DNA from: Candidatus Shapirobacteria bacterium
GTDB lineage: Bacteria; Patescibacteriota; Microgenomatia; UBA12405
Length of the DNA stretch: 36,088 bases
Assembly: GCA_028700625.1 (NCBI GenBank)
Contig: JAQVSI010000009.1
Coordinates: forward strand, 1 to 36,088
Direction: 5' to 3'
A program made the translations under genes and the position numbers. Below are positions 9,515-16,374 of the stretch, one piece after another. A model generated the notes under the pieces. It was not told where the DNA came from. It saw only the letters and a program-made list of their open reading frames with translations, and did no database searches. The stretch's first letter is position 1. Each line of letters opens with the position of its first letter.

Positions 9515-10378
9515 GTGTTGAAAAAACTTTGGACTCATTATTTTATTCCTCAAGAAAAAAACAACCATCGGGCTACTCTTTTAAAACCTAATTTTTTACT
9601 TTTTTTCTTAATTCTTTATCTTCTAAACCAATCTGTTATTAAAACACTTGTCATAATTAAACCAGGTATTCTTGGTTATTCTTCAGAGATTACTGTACAA
9701 AAAGTTTTAGATCAAACTAATAATGAAAGAAAGAATCTCGGATTAGAGTCTCTTTCTTATAACTCAATTTTGTCTCAGTCTGCTCAAAAAAAAGCTGAAG
9801 ATATGTTTGAAAATGATTATTGGGCACATAATTCTCCTCAAGGAAAAACTCCTTGGACTTTCTTTGATGCTTCTGGTTATAAATATTCAGTTGCTGGGGA
9901 AAATTTAGCTAAAGATTTTTATAATACTGAATCTTTAATTAAAGCTTGGATGAATTCCCCAACCCATAAAGCCAATATTGTTCATCAAAAATATAAAGAA
10001 ATTGGAATTGCTGTTGTTAACGGTACAATTGATGGAATTAAAACTACACTTGTTGTTGAGCACTTTGGAACGCCACTTATTGGTCAAATTGAAACATCTT
10101 CTACTCTAACTAACGATTCTCAAGTCTCTAAATCTTCAGGAGTAAAGACTGGTAATATTCTTGCTGGCAATAGTGAAAAATTAATTAGTCCTTTAACTGT
10201 TAGTAAAATTTTTAACTCTGCAATATTTATTGTTTTAGTAATTGTTCTTTTTGTTGATGGTTATATTACTATTAAAAACAATGTCCACCGACTAACTGGT
10301 TCCACTGTTGGTCACATTGGTTTTTTAATTTTTATCTTTTTATTAATGATTTATAACCAACAAGGGAGTATTTTTTAA
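9515..10378 (+). CDS. CAP-domain (SCP/PR1-like) membrane protein
   Basis: Starts with GTG 6 nt after TATACT, giving a leaderless-type start. A membrane helix lies at residues 27-42, then the CAP domain at about residues 62-190. The core signatures are visible: TNNERKNLGL, AQKKAEDMFENDYWAHNSPQGKTPW (first His), SVAGENLAKDF (Glu) and AWMNSPTHKANI (second His). Bacterial CAP proteins are extracytoplasmic and of uncertain activity. The C-terminus has two more hydrophobic helices (about 230-247 and 262-283), so this version is a membrane-tethered loop domain. It overlaps the next gene by one base (TAATG), implying translational coupling. Confidence 0.87.
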   Translation: MLKKLWTHYFIPQEKNNHRATLLKPNFLLFFLILYLLNQSVIKTLVIIKPGILGYSSEITVQKVLDQTNNERKNLGLESLSYNSILSQSAQKKAEDMFENDYWAHNSPQGKTPWTFFDASGYKYSVAGENLAKDFYNTESLIKAWMNSPTHKANIVHQKYKEIGIAVVNGTIDGIKTTLVVEHFGTPLIGQIETSSTLTNDSQVSKSSGVKTGNILAGNSEKLISPLTVSKIFNSAIFIVLVIVLFVDGYITIKNNVHRLTGSTVGHIGFLIFIFLLMIYNQQGSIF

Positions 10379-10638
10379 TGATTATTCCAAAAGAAGTTAA
10401 ACAAAAACCATTCGAATATATAATTCTTTTAATTTGTCTAGTTATTGGGTTTATTTTTTATATTTTAATTGGTGATAATCAAGCCAGAAGATGGATTATT
10501 TACAGTGTTGGCATTGTCTATTTTGCTTGGAGTCTCTATCATCATTATCAAAGAGGAGATCTGCAATTATCAATTGTTGTTGAATATCTTCTAGTTATTC
10601 TTTTTGGGATTGTCTTTATTTCTGGAACCCTTTTTTAA
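10378..10638 (+). CDS. Small three-helix membrane protein, hypothetical
   Basis: An 86-aa hydrophobic protein with predicted helices at about residues 14-31, 37-54 and 64-84, and a charged loop GDNQARRW between the first two. I do not recognise a family. It starts at the ATG within the TAATG overlap with the CAP-domain gene, so the two are probably coupled. Its last 23 nt overlap the end of trmD on the opposite strand with no terminator between them. Confidence 0.72.
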   Translation: MIIPKEVKQKPFEYIILLICLVIGFIFYILIGDNQARRWIIYSVGIVYFAWSLYHHYQRGDLQLSIVVEYLLVILFGIVFISGTLF

Positions 10639-11305
10639 TCTGTTCTATTTGCCATTCTTTAATTTTTTTAGGATCACCACTTACTAGCACTTCTGGTACC
10701 TTATGACCCATAAATTCTTGAGGTCTGGTGTATTGTGGATATTCCATTGTTCTTATTTTTTTACCTTCAATTTCTATTTCTGACCAACTTTCAATTTGAT
10801 TTGATTTATCTCTTCCTAAGACTCCAGGAATTAGTCTACTTACTGCATCAGTTATTATCATAGCTGGTAATTCTCCCCCTGTTAATATATAGTCACCTAT
10901 CGATATTTCCTCGTCTACCATAAAATCAGATATTCTTTGATCAAAACCTTCATAGTGTCCGGCCACTAAAATTAAATTATCTAATTTAGCCAATTCTTCG
11001 GCTTTTTTTTGATCAAATTTTTTCCCTCTCGCCGACATCAAAATTATCTTTTTTTTATTTGACATCTGAAATCTGACATCTGAGATCTCTTTTAATGCCT
11101 CATATACCGGTTCTGGTCTTATTAACATTCCTACATCTCCGCCAAATGGTTTATCATCGACCGATCCATAACTGTCAATTGCGAAGTCTCTTAAGTTATG
11201 AATTTTTAAATCAATTATTCCATTTTTAATTGCCCTTTTAATAATACTTTCTGCAAAAGGTGATTCAAACATTTTTGGGAACAAAGTTATAATATCAATT
11301 TTCAT
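10616..11305 (-). CDS. trmD: tRNA (guanine-N1)-methyltransferase TrmD
   Basis: Makes m1G37 in tRNAs reading CUN, CCN and CGG codons, which prevents +1 frameshifting. SPOUT fold signatures: MKIDIITLFPKMFE at the start, DDKPFGGDVGMLIRPEP, VAGHYEGFDQRI, and IGDYILTGGELPAMIITDA forming the trefoil-knot SAM site. YPQYTRPQEF closes the substrate site. At 229 aa it is the standard length. Between residues about 73 and 82 a short stretch (EISDVRFQMS) is encoded by an ATCTGAAATCTG-type DNA repeat and looks like an in-frame insertion. A TGATAAAAT box 6 nt before the ATG supports this start. It is divergent from the glycosyltransferase. Confidence 0.96.
   Translation of the reverse strand: MKIDIITLFPKMFESPFAESIIKRAIKNGIIDLKIHNLRDFAIDSYGSVDDKPFGGDVGMLIRPEPVYEALKEISDVRFQMSNKKKIILMSARGKKFDQKKAEELAKLDNLILVAGHYEGFDQRISDFMVDEEISIGDYILTGGELPAMIITDAVSRLIPGVLGRDKSNQIESWSEIEIEGKKIRTMEYPQYTRPQEFMGHKVPEVLVSGDPKKIKEWQIEQIKKGFQK
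11061..11088. repeat. ATCTGAAATCTG-type short repeat inside trmD
   Basis: Tandem variants of a 9-10-nt unit (acatctgaa, atctgacatc, tgagatct) occur here. Related stretches lie at 24077-24103 and 30743-30774. This copy is read through in frame by trmD as about ten residues. Confidence 0.55.
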
Positions 11306-11311
11306 ACCAAT

Positions 11312-11333
11312 ATTTTATCATTTGAGATATACT
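11312..11333. promoter_or_regulatory. Back-to-back -10 boxes of trmD and the GT2-GtrA gene
   Basis: The minus-strand TGATAAAAT has its hexamer at 11312-11317, 6 nt from the trmD ATG. The plus-strand TATACT is at 11328-11333, 9 nt from the ATG at 11343. The gap between the hexamers is 10 bp, identical to the 6905-6926 pair. Confidence 0.55.
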
Positions 11334-11342
11334 GATATTAAT

Positions 11343-12533
11343 ATGAAACAACAAAACACTGCAGTCATCGTTATCCCTACTTATAATGAAGCCGACAATA
11401 TCGGTCGTATGATTAAGTATCTTAATTCTAAAACTTTTCCCAATATTGTTGCCCAAAAAGGAGATTTAAGTAATAACTGGGAGATGAAAATTTTAGTTGT
11501 TGACGGAAATTCACCAGATGGTACGGGTAAAGTTGTTGAAAAAGAGGCTAAAAAATATAATAATACGTTTTTATTAACTGAAACTAGTAAAGATGGTATT
11601 GGTGCTGCTTATTTAAAAGGTTTTAAATATGCTGTAGACAAATTAGCTGCCGATTTTGTTTTTGAATTTGATGGTGATTTTCAACATCCTCCTGAAACTA
11701 TTCCTTTAATGCTTAAAGCCATGGAAGAAGGCTATGATTATGTTATTGGATCTAGAAAAGTAAAAGGTGGTTCCAATCCAAAAGGTTGGGGATTTAAACG
11801 GGTTTTCTTTAGTGAATTTGGTGGTTTTACGGCTCGTTTTATTATGTTCTTTCCTTTTAAAAATTTCTTTAAAGTTACCGATCCTACTACTGGCTTAAAA
11901 GTTACCAGAGTCAAAGGTTTTATTGACAAAATGGATTTAGATTGGACAGGAAATCGTCTTCTTACTAGAAGTTTTGGTTACAAACTTCAACTTTTGTTTG
12001 AAACTCTTAAAATGGGAGCTAAATTTAAAGAAGTTCCTCTTCAATTTCATGTTCGCAATGCTGGTGAATCTAAAATTGAACCAAAAACTGCTAAAGATAT
12101 TTTTCGAGTTGCTATCTTGCTTAGGTGGTACGATGATTTCACTCAAAAATTTCTTAAGTTTGGTACTGTTGGTTTTGTTGGTTATTTAGTTAATGCCATT
12201 TTTTTGGGAATTTTTTCTAAAACCTGGTCGATCGAATGGCTTTCTTGGTTACTTTCAACCGAATTAGCTATTGTTAGTAATTTTGCCCTTAATAATATTT
12301 GGACTTTCAAAAAACAAACTATTTCTGGATTTTCATCTCTAGCTAGTAAATTTTTCCAGTTCAATCTTTCTTCAGTCGGAGCCTTATTAATTCAGACAGT
12401 TGTTGGTTCCCTTGGTGTTAAATATTTAGGATTATCTCGTCAAATATTATTACCATTTATAATCATCTTTTTGGTTCTTCCTTACAATTGGTTTATGTAC
12501 AATACTTTTATTTGGAAAAACAAAAAGAAATAA
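11343..12533 (+). CDS. GT2 polyprenol-phosphate glycosyltransferase fused to a GtrA-like domain
   Basis: Residues 1-255 are a family 2 glycosyltransferase of the DPM1 / polyprenol-phosphate mannose synthase type: VIVIPTYNEADNIGRMI, VVDGNSPDGTG, and the metal-binding FEFDGDFQHPPETIP. RKVKGGSNPKGWGFKR and the late RNAGESKIEPKTAKDIFR fit the same group. Residues about 262-396 are a four-helix GtrA-like membrane domain (FGTVGFVGYLVNAIFLG, SNFALNNIWTFKK, PYNWFMYNTFIWKNK). The enzyme should load a sugar onto a lipid carrier, with the GtrA part anchoring or helping flip the product for envelope glycosylation. The ATG at 11343 follows TATACT and is preferred to an earlier in-frame start at 11322. Confidence 0.9.
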   Translation: MKQQNTAVIVIPTYNEADNIGRMIKYLNSKTFPNIVAQKGDLSNNWEMKILVVDGNSPDGTGKVVEKEAKKYNNTFLLTETSKDGIGAAYLKGFKYAVDKLAADFVFEFDGDFQHPPETIPLMLKAMEEGYDYVIGSRKVKGGSNPKGWGFKRVFFSEFGGFTARFIMFFPFKNFFKVTDPTTGLKVTRVKGFIDKMDLDWTGNRLLTRSFGYKLQLLFETLKMGAKFKEVPLQFHVRNAGESKIEPKTAKDIFRVAILLRWYDDFTQKFLKFGTVGFVGYLVNAIFLGIFSKTWSIEWLSWLLSTELAIVSNFALNNIWTFKKQTISGFSSLASKFFQFNLSSVGALLIQTVVGSLGVKYLGLSRQILLPFIIIFLVLPYNWFMYNTFIWKNKKK

Positions 12534-12564
12534 ATATAGTAAAATATTCGCATATTATTAATTT

Positions 12565-12607
12565 CTCCCTTTTGTCAAAGGGAGACACGGCGAAAGCCGA
12601 GAGGGAT
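12565..12607. repeat. REP-like palindromic element before the nucleotidyltransferase gene
   Basis: The first hairpin CTCCCTTT / AAAGGGAG has a TGTC loop (12565-12584). The second hairpin CGGC-GAAA-GCCG (12588-12599) is followed by GAGAGGG. The element ends 9-10 nt before the ATG at 12615. It lies between a TAAAAT box at 12540-12545 and the gene, so it is in the 5' leader. Relatives are at 14427-14474 and 20268-20305. Confidence 0.7.
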
Positions 12608-12614
12608 TTAAATT

Positions 12615-13334
12615 ATGAAAGGAATTATTTTAGCTGGTGGTAAAGCCACTCGACTTCGTCCATTAACTGCCATTACTTCTAAGCAACTCCTTCCGGTTTA
12701 CGATAAACCAATGATTTATTATCCTATCGAAACCTTAATTAAAGCTGGAATTAAAGATATTTTGATTATTATTTCTCCAGAATATTCTGGTCATTTTTTA
12801 AATCTTTTAGGTGATGGTCGCGAGTTTGGGGCTCGTTTTAGTTATGCTGTTCAAAAAGAACCAAGAGGTCTAGCCGATGCCTTTATTATTGGTGAAGATT
12901 TCATCGATAATGATGACGTTACTATGATTTTAGGTGATAATATTTTTGATCAAGACTTTTCCAAAGAAATTAAAAATTTCAAAGGCGGTGCCATGATTTT
13001 TGCCAAACAAGTTCCAGATCCAGAACGTTTTGGTGTTGTCGAATTTGATAAAGAAATGAGAGCTATCTCTATAGAAGAAAAACCAGAAAAACCAAAAAGT
13101 AATTATGCAGTAGTTGGTCTTTACACCTACGACAATCGCATTGTTGAATTTGCTAAAAATTTAGCTCCATCTCCTCGAGGTGAGATTGAAATTACTGATC
13201 TTAATAATATTTATCTCAAAAGTGGAGAAATGAAAGTTAATCTTTTTAATACTATTTGGGAAGATGCTGGTACTTTTGATTCCCTTCTAAGAGTTGCTAA
13301 TATAATGGCCAAAAAAGCCGCTTCTGAAAAATAA
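12615..13334 (+). CDS. rmlA: Sugar-1-phosphate nucleotidyltransferase (short RmlA-like, likely glucose-1-phosphate thymidylyltransferase)
   Basis: Converts a sugar-1-phosphate plus NTP to an NDP-sugar, probably dTDP-glucose for surface polysaccharide. Motifs: [16 protein letters not shown] (nucleotide loop), [28 protein letters not shown], the metal-binding MILGDNIF, and [21 protein letters not shown]. At 239 aa it is the short form lacking the C-terminal extension of E. coli RmlA (about 290 aa); substrate choice is therefore not certain. The likely -10 (12540-12545) is separated from the ATG by the palindromic element, unlike the leaderless neighbours, and the element's terminal GAGAGGG sits where a Shine-Dalgarno would be. 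Confidence 0.88.
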   Translation: MKGIILAGGKATRLRPLTAITSKQLLPVYDKPMIYYPIETLIKAGIKDILIIISPEYSGHFLNLLGDGREFGARFSYAVQKEPRGLADAFIIGEDFIDNDDVTMILGDNIFDQDFSKEIKNFKGGAMIFAKQVPDPERFGVVEFDKEMRAISIEEKPEKPKSNYAVVGLYTYDNRIVEFAKNLAPSPRGEIEITDLNNIYLKSGEMKVNLFNTIWEDAGTFDSLLRVANIMAKKAASEK

Positions 13335-13358
13335 TCATATTGTGGTACTATCTAATAT

Positions 13359-13889
13359 ATGACTCAAAATAATGATCTTTGTCCAAAATGTGGTGCTCCA
13401 TTAAGTGAAATAACTGAAACCCCAACTGGTCGTCGTCTTCAACGATGTACTAAAGGTTCTTGGAATCCTCAAACTCACAAAACTGAGGGTTGTGATTATG
13501 TTAAATGGCTTGAAATTGAGCCACAACAACTAGACGAAAAATGTCCAAAATGTGGTGCTCCTCTTGTCTTACAAGTAACTCGATTTGGTAAAAAAATGAA
13601 AAAATGTAGTGCTGGTAGTTGGGATAAAGAAACTAAAAAAGTAATTGGTTGCGACTACGTTGAATGGATCAATGGAACTACTGAAAATTTAGACGAAAAA
13701 TGTCCAAAATGTGGAGAAAATTTAGTTCTTTTCACTACTACTAATGGTAAAAAAATGAAAAAATGTTCAACTTCTGGTTGGGACAGAGAAGCCAAAAAGG
13801 CCACTGGTTGTGATTATATTCTTTGGCTAAAAGCCGATCAAGTTTCCAGTGATAATGGTGAAGAATATTTACCACCAGAAGAATTTTAA
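13359..13889 (+). CDS. Triple zinc-ribbon protein (topoisomerase-type C4 fingers)
   Basis: A 176-aa protein made of three repeats of about 53 residues, starting near residues 7, 60 and 114. Each reads C-P-K-C-G, then a GRRLQRC or GKKMKKC stretch, then G-C-D-Y-hydrophobic-W. Four Cys per unit (CxxC, C, C) give three Zn sites. The spacing resembles the C-terminal zinc ribbons of topoisomerase I, which bind ssDNA. There is no catalytic domain, so a nucleic-acid-binding role is inferred, not shown. TGGTACTAT lies 7 nt before the ATG. It overlaps the next gene by one base (TAATG), linking it translationally to an rRNA methyltransferase and raising the possibility of an RNA-related role. Confidence 0.8.
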   Translation: MTQNNDLCPKCGAPLSEITETPTGRRLQRCTKGSWNPQTHKTEGCDYVKWLEIEPQQLDEKCPKCGAPLVLQVTRFGKKMKKCSAGSWDKETKKVIGCDYVEWINGTTENLDEKCPKCGENLVLFTTTNGKKMKKCSTSGWDREAKKATGCDYILWLKADQVSSDNGEEYLPPEEF

Positions 13890-14743
13890 TGCCCCTTTCT
13901 CAAAACTTTATTAAAGATCCATTTGTTGTTAAAGAACTTCTCAAGGCTAGTTCTATTAATTCTAGTGACTTAGTTGTTGAAATTGGACCTGGCCGGGGGA
14001 TTATTACCAAACAACTTCTTTCTCGCGCCAAAGAGGTTATAGCCATCGAAAAAGACCAAGATTTATATACAGAACTTCTAGAAAAATTTAATCAAGAACC
14101 TAAATTAAAACTTATCAATAAAGATTTTTTAGTTTGGAATTTACCAGATAAACCATATAAAGTTTTTTCCAATATCCCTTTTAGTATTACAGCAGAAATT
14201 GTCGATAAGTTTCTTAAATCAGAAAACAGACCAAACGAAATTTATTTAATTCTTCAAACTGAAGCGGCTGAAAAATATCTTGGTGGTAAAATTGAAACTC
14301 AAAATTCCATTATGACTAAAATTTTTTATAATATCGAAATTTTAGGTGAAATTGATCGTACTGCTTTTACTCCTAAACCTCAAATTAATATTACTTTTAT
14401 TAAATTTGTTTTAAAAAATCAAAATAAAAAACTCCCTTGTCAAGGGGAGATGCCCACAGGGCAGAGGGGTTTTGATTATCAACAATTTCGTGATTTTGTA
14501 ATTTTTGGTTTTAATCAATGGAAAGAAGATATTTTTAACGCCTATAAAAAGATTTTTTCCTATCAACAATTTAAAAATATTAATAAAAGTCTAAAAATTA
14601 ATCAATTAAAACCTAGTCAATTGAAATTAGATCAATGGTTAGCTTTTTTTGATACCTATCAGAAATTTGTTCCAATTTCTAAAAAAGATTTAATTGATGG
14701 ATTTGAAAGAAAATATTTAAGTCGAATTAGGGCTAAAAAATAA
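13889..14743 (+). CDS. rRNA adenine N6-dimethyltransferase, Erm/KsgA family
   Basis: SAM-dependent N6,N6-dimethylation of rRNA adenine. The N-terminus SQNFIKDPFVV is the family's QNFL start; SAM motif I is VVEIGPGRGIITKQLL, motif II contains EKDQDLY, and the catalytic motif IV is NIPF (residues 95-98). KsgA (16S A1518/A1519) and Erm (23S A2058) share these. The C-terminal third (GFNQWKEDIF, QQFKNINKSLKINQLKPSQLKLDQWLAFF read in pieces) resembles Erm tails, and I do not see KsgA's RRK-L-N-L segment. No second copy is visible, so it could still be the organism's RsmA. Residues about 181-194 (LPCQGEMPTGQRGF) are encoded by an inserted palindromic DNA element that keeps the frame. It is coupled to the zinc-ribbon gene. 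Confidence 0.85.
   Translation: MPLSQNFIKDPFVVKELLKASSINSSDLVVEIGPGRGIITKQLLSRAKEVIAIEKDQDLYTELLEKFNQEPKLKLINKDFLVWNLPDKPYKVFSNIPFSITAEIVDKFLKSENRPNEIYLILQTEAAEKYLGGKIETQNSIMTKIFYNIEILGEIDRTAFTPKPQINITFIKFVLKNQNKKLPCQGEMPTGQRGFDYQQFRDFVIFGFNQWKEDIFNAYKKIFSYQQFKNINKSLKINQLKPSQLKLDQWLAFFDTYQKFVPISKKDLIDGFERKYLSRIRAKK
14427..14474. repeat. REP-like palindromic element inserted in frame in the methyltransferase gene
   Basis: The first hairpin is CTCCCTT / AAGGGGAG (14432-14449). The second is TGCCC-ACA-GGGCA (14451-14463). It is closed by an outer pairing of AAAA..CTCCC with GAGGGGTTTT. The element is GC-rich in AT-rich surroundings, and its length is compatible with the reading frame. It matches the elements at 12565 and 20268. 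Confidence 0.75.
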
Positions 14744-14759
14744 GATAGAATATAAAGCG

Positions 14760-15884
14760 ATGCCAAAAAAAATTTTAATAATTACTATTATTTTAAGTTT
14801 ATCTGTAGTTATTTTCTTTTCTGTTTTTAGTTTTTTAAAGTATCGACAAATTGTAGTTAAGGTTAAAGAGTTTCCAATTTTCCCAAATATTAGTCCGACT
14901 CCAACTCCTACTCCCGATCCAGATAAACCCTTTTCTATTCTTTTAATGGGTTATGGCGGTGGTGCTCATGAGGGTGGTACTTTAACTGATTCTATTCTTG
15001 TTGCTCAATTTATTCCGCTTGAAAAAAAGATTAAATTAATTTCTATTCCTCGTGATCTTTGGGTACCAATTCCTGTTTCAATTGGTACTACTAAAATGTC
15101 AAAAATTAATGCTGCTTATACTATTGGTCTTGATGATAAACATTATCCTGATAAAGAAATTCAGTTTACCGGTCTAGCTGGTGGTGGCCAAATGTCAAAA
15201 ACAATTTTATCTCAAGTTTTAGGTTTTCCTATTGATAATTTTGCCATTATTAATTTTAATGGTTTTCTAAAAACAATCGACACTCTTGGAGGAATTGATG
15301 TTAATGTCCAGAAAACTTTTGATGACAATTTTTATCCTATTGAAGAAAATATTAATGATCCTTGTGGCAAATCAGATGAAGAAATAGCAGCTCTCACCGC
15401 CACCATGTCAGCTACTAAATTAGAAGAACAATTTACTTGTCGTTATGAAAAACTTCATTTTGACAAGGGCTTACAGCATTTTGATAGTGTCACTGCCCTA
15501 AAATTTATTCGTTCTCGTCATTCTCAAGAAGATGGGGGAGATTTCAATCGATCGGCCCGACAAAAATTAGTTATCGAGGCAGTTAAGAAAAAAATCATTT
15601 CCCTAAATTTTATACCCAAATTAATTCCTTTTGTTAATAGTTTAGCTGGTAATTTAACCACTGATATTAATTTAGACCAAATGCAAAAACTTCTTTCTCG
15701 TGCTGATGAATTTCAAAATTATCAAATCGAATCTTTCCCTATTACTGATAAAAATCTTCTAATTAACTCTACTAGTTTTGATAAACAATATATTTTAATT
15801 CCTAAGATAGGTGAAAATAATTGGATAGACATTCAAAAATTTATTTCTCAACCCACTGTCACTTCTTCTTCAAAAGTAAATTAA
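14760..15884 (+). CDS. LytR-CpsA-Psr (LCP) family cell-envelope ligase
   Basis: LCP enzymes transfer lipid-linked glycopolymers to the wall. A membrane anchor lies at residues 5-27, followed by a short Pro/Thr linker (SPTPTPTPDPD) and the LCP domain. Domain signatures: FSILLMGYGGGAHEGGTLTDSILV (Asp of the metal/pyrophosphate site), ISIPRDLWVPIP, SKINAAYTIG, FNGFLKTIDTLGGIDV, ALKFIRSRHSQEDGGDFNRSARQ with the conserved arginines. A 40-residue insertion near 200-240 carries two Cys (DPCGKS and FTCRYE) that could form a disulfide outside the cell. At 374 aa it is standard. A TAGAAT box lies 8 nt before the ATG. It follows sugar-nucleotide and glycosyltransferase genes, fitting an envelope role. 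Confidence 0.92.
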   Translation: MPKKILIITIILSLSVVIFFSVFSFLKYRQIVVKVKEFPIFPNISPTPTPTPDPDKPFSILLMGYGGGAHEGGTLTDSILVAQFIPLEKKIKLISIPRDLWVPIPVSIGTTKMSKINAAYTIGLDDKHYPDKEIQFTGLAGGGQMSKTILSQVLGFPIDNFAIINFNGFLKTIDTLGGIDVNVQKTFDDNFYPIEENINDPCGKSDEEIAALTATMSATKLEEQFTCRYEKLHFDKGLQHFDSVTALKFIRSRHSQEDGGDFNRSARQKLVIEAVKKKIISLNFIPKLIPFVNSLAGNLTTDINLDQMQKLLSRADEFQNYQIESFPITDKNLLINSTSFDKQYILIPKIGENNWIDIQKFISQPTVTSSSKVN

Positions 15885-16374
15885 TTTGACCCCTTTCCTT
15901 TGTTTTTAAAAAGTAATATCCTTTGCTCATACCAATTATTTAAAATAATTTGTATAAAGCACTTTTAGATCCCAGAGAAGAGAGGTTTATTTGTTGAAAG
16001 GAGTTTTTTAGTCGTTATTAGTTTAATAAAGCAAATTAAAAAACAACTCGAATCGCCCTTAAAAAAGAAGAAAAAACCAAAAAGATAAATAAGCTATTCA
16101 ATCCATTTATTAATGGACAATAGACTGGTGATTTTTCATCAAAATACTTTTTGGGCTTCTTCCTCTATCCAACAAAAAAATATCAATCACAACCTCTCTT
16201 TCTCTTTTTTACTCCCCGGGCTGGCGCCAAAAATAATCCTAAAAAAATTATTCAAAACGCCAGCCCCTCTCATTTTCTTTTTAGCTTCTATTTTTTGTTG
16301 ACTGAGTGGAATGATTTTAGAACTTTAAATAATCTTTAACTTAAAATATCTTTTCCTTAATAATTATTTTTTAG
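15885..16374. other. About 490 bp without a recognisable protein gene; structured
   Basis: No open frame with a sensible start and composition is present; short frames at 16113-16339 have low-complexity products and cross a hairpin. Two inverted repeats stand out: ATAC(C)AATTATT-TAA-AATAATT(T)GTAT at 15929-15955, and the hairpin at 16218-16266. An AAAGGAG stretch at 15998-16003 has no start codon at a useful distance. I see no hallmark of tmRNA, SRP RNA or RNase P RNA. The segment lies between two convergent genes and may hold a terminator or a small RNA. Confidence 0.5.
16218..16266. repeat. Long GC-clamped hairpin in the 15.9-16.4 kb gap
   Basis: GGGCTGGCG (16218-16226) pairs perfectly with CGCCAGCCC (16258-16266). 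An inner AATAAT / ATTATT pair lies at 16232-16237 and 16247-16252. A 9-bp GC-rich clamp is unusual in this AT-rich DNA. It could be a terminator for the convergent LCP and PcfJ-like genes, though no clean T-tract follows, or part of a structured RNA. Confidence 0.6.

Noticed and set aside
15990-16088. Short frame ending in KKKKKPKR after AAAGGAG, considered as a small basic ribosomal protein
   Set aside because: No ATG, GTG or TTG in frame after the AAAGGAG and no match to a known ribosomal protein.
16113-16339. Two overlapping 62-codon frames in the 15.9-16.4 kb gap
   Set aside because: No -10 box or Shine-Dalgarno at the right distance, poor composition, and both run through the GC-clamped hairpin.
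15885-16374. tmRNA, SRP RNA or RNase P RNA in the long gap
   Set aside because: None of their conserved sequence signatures is present on either strand.
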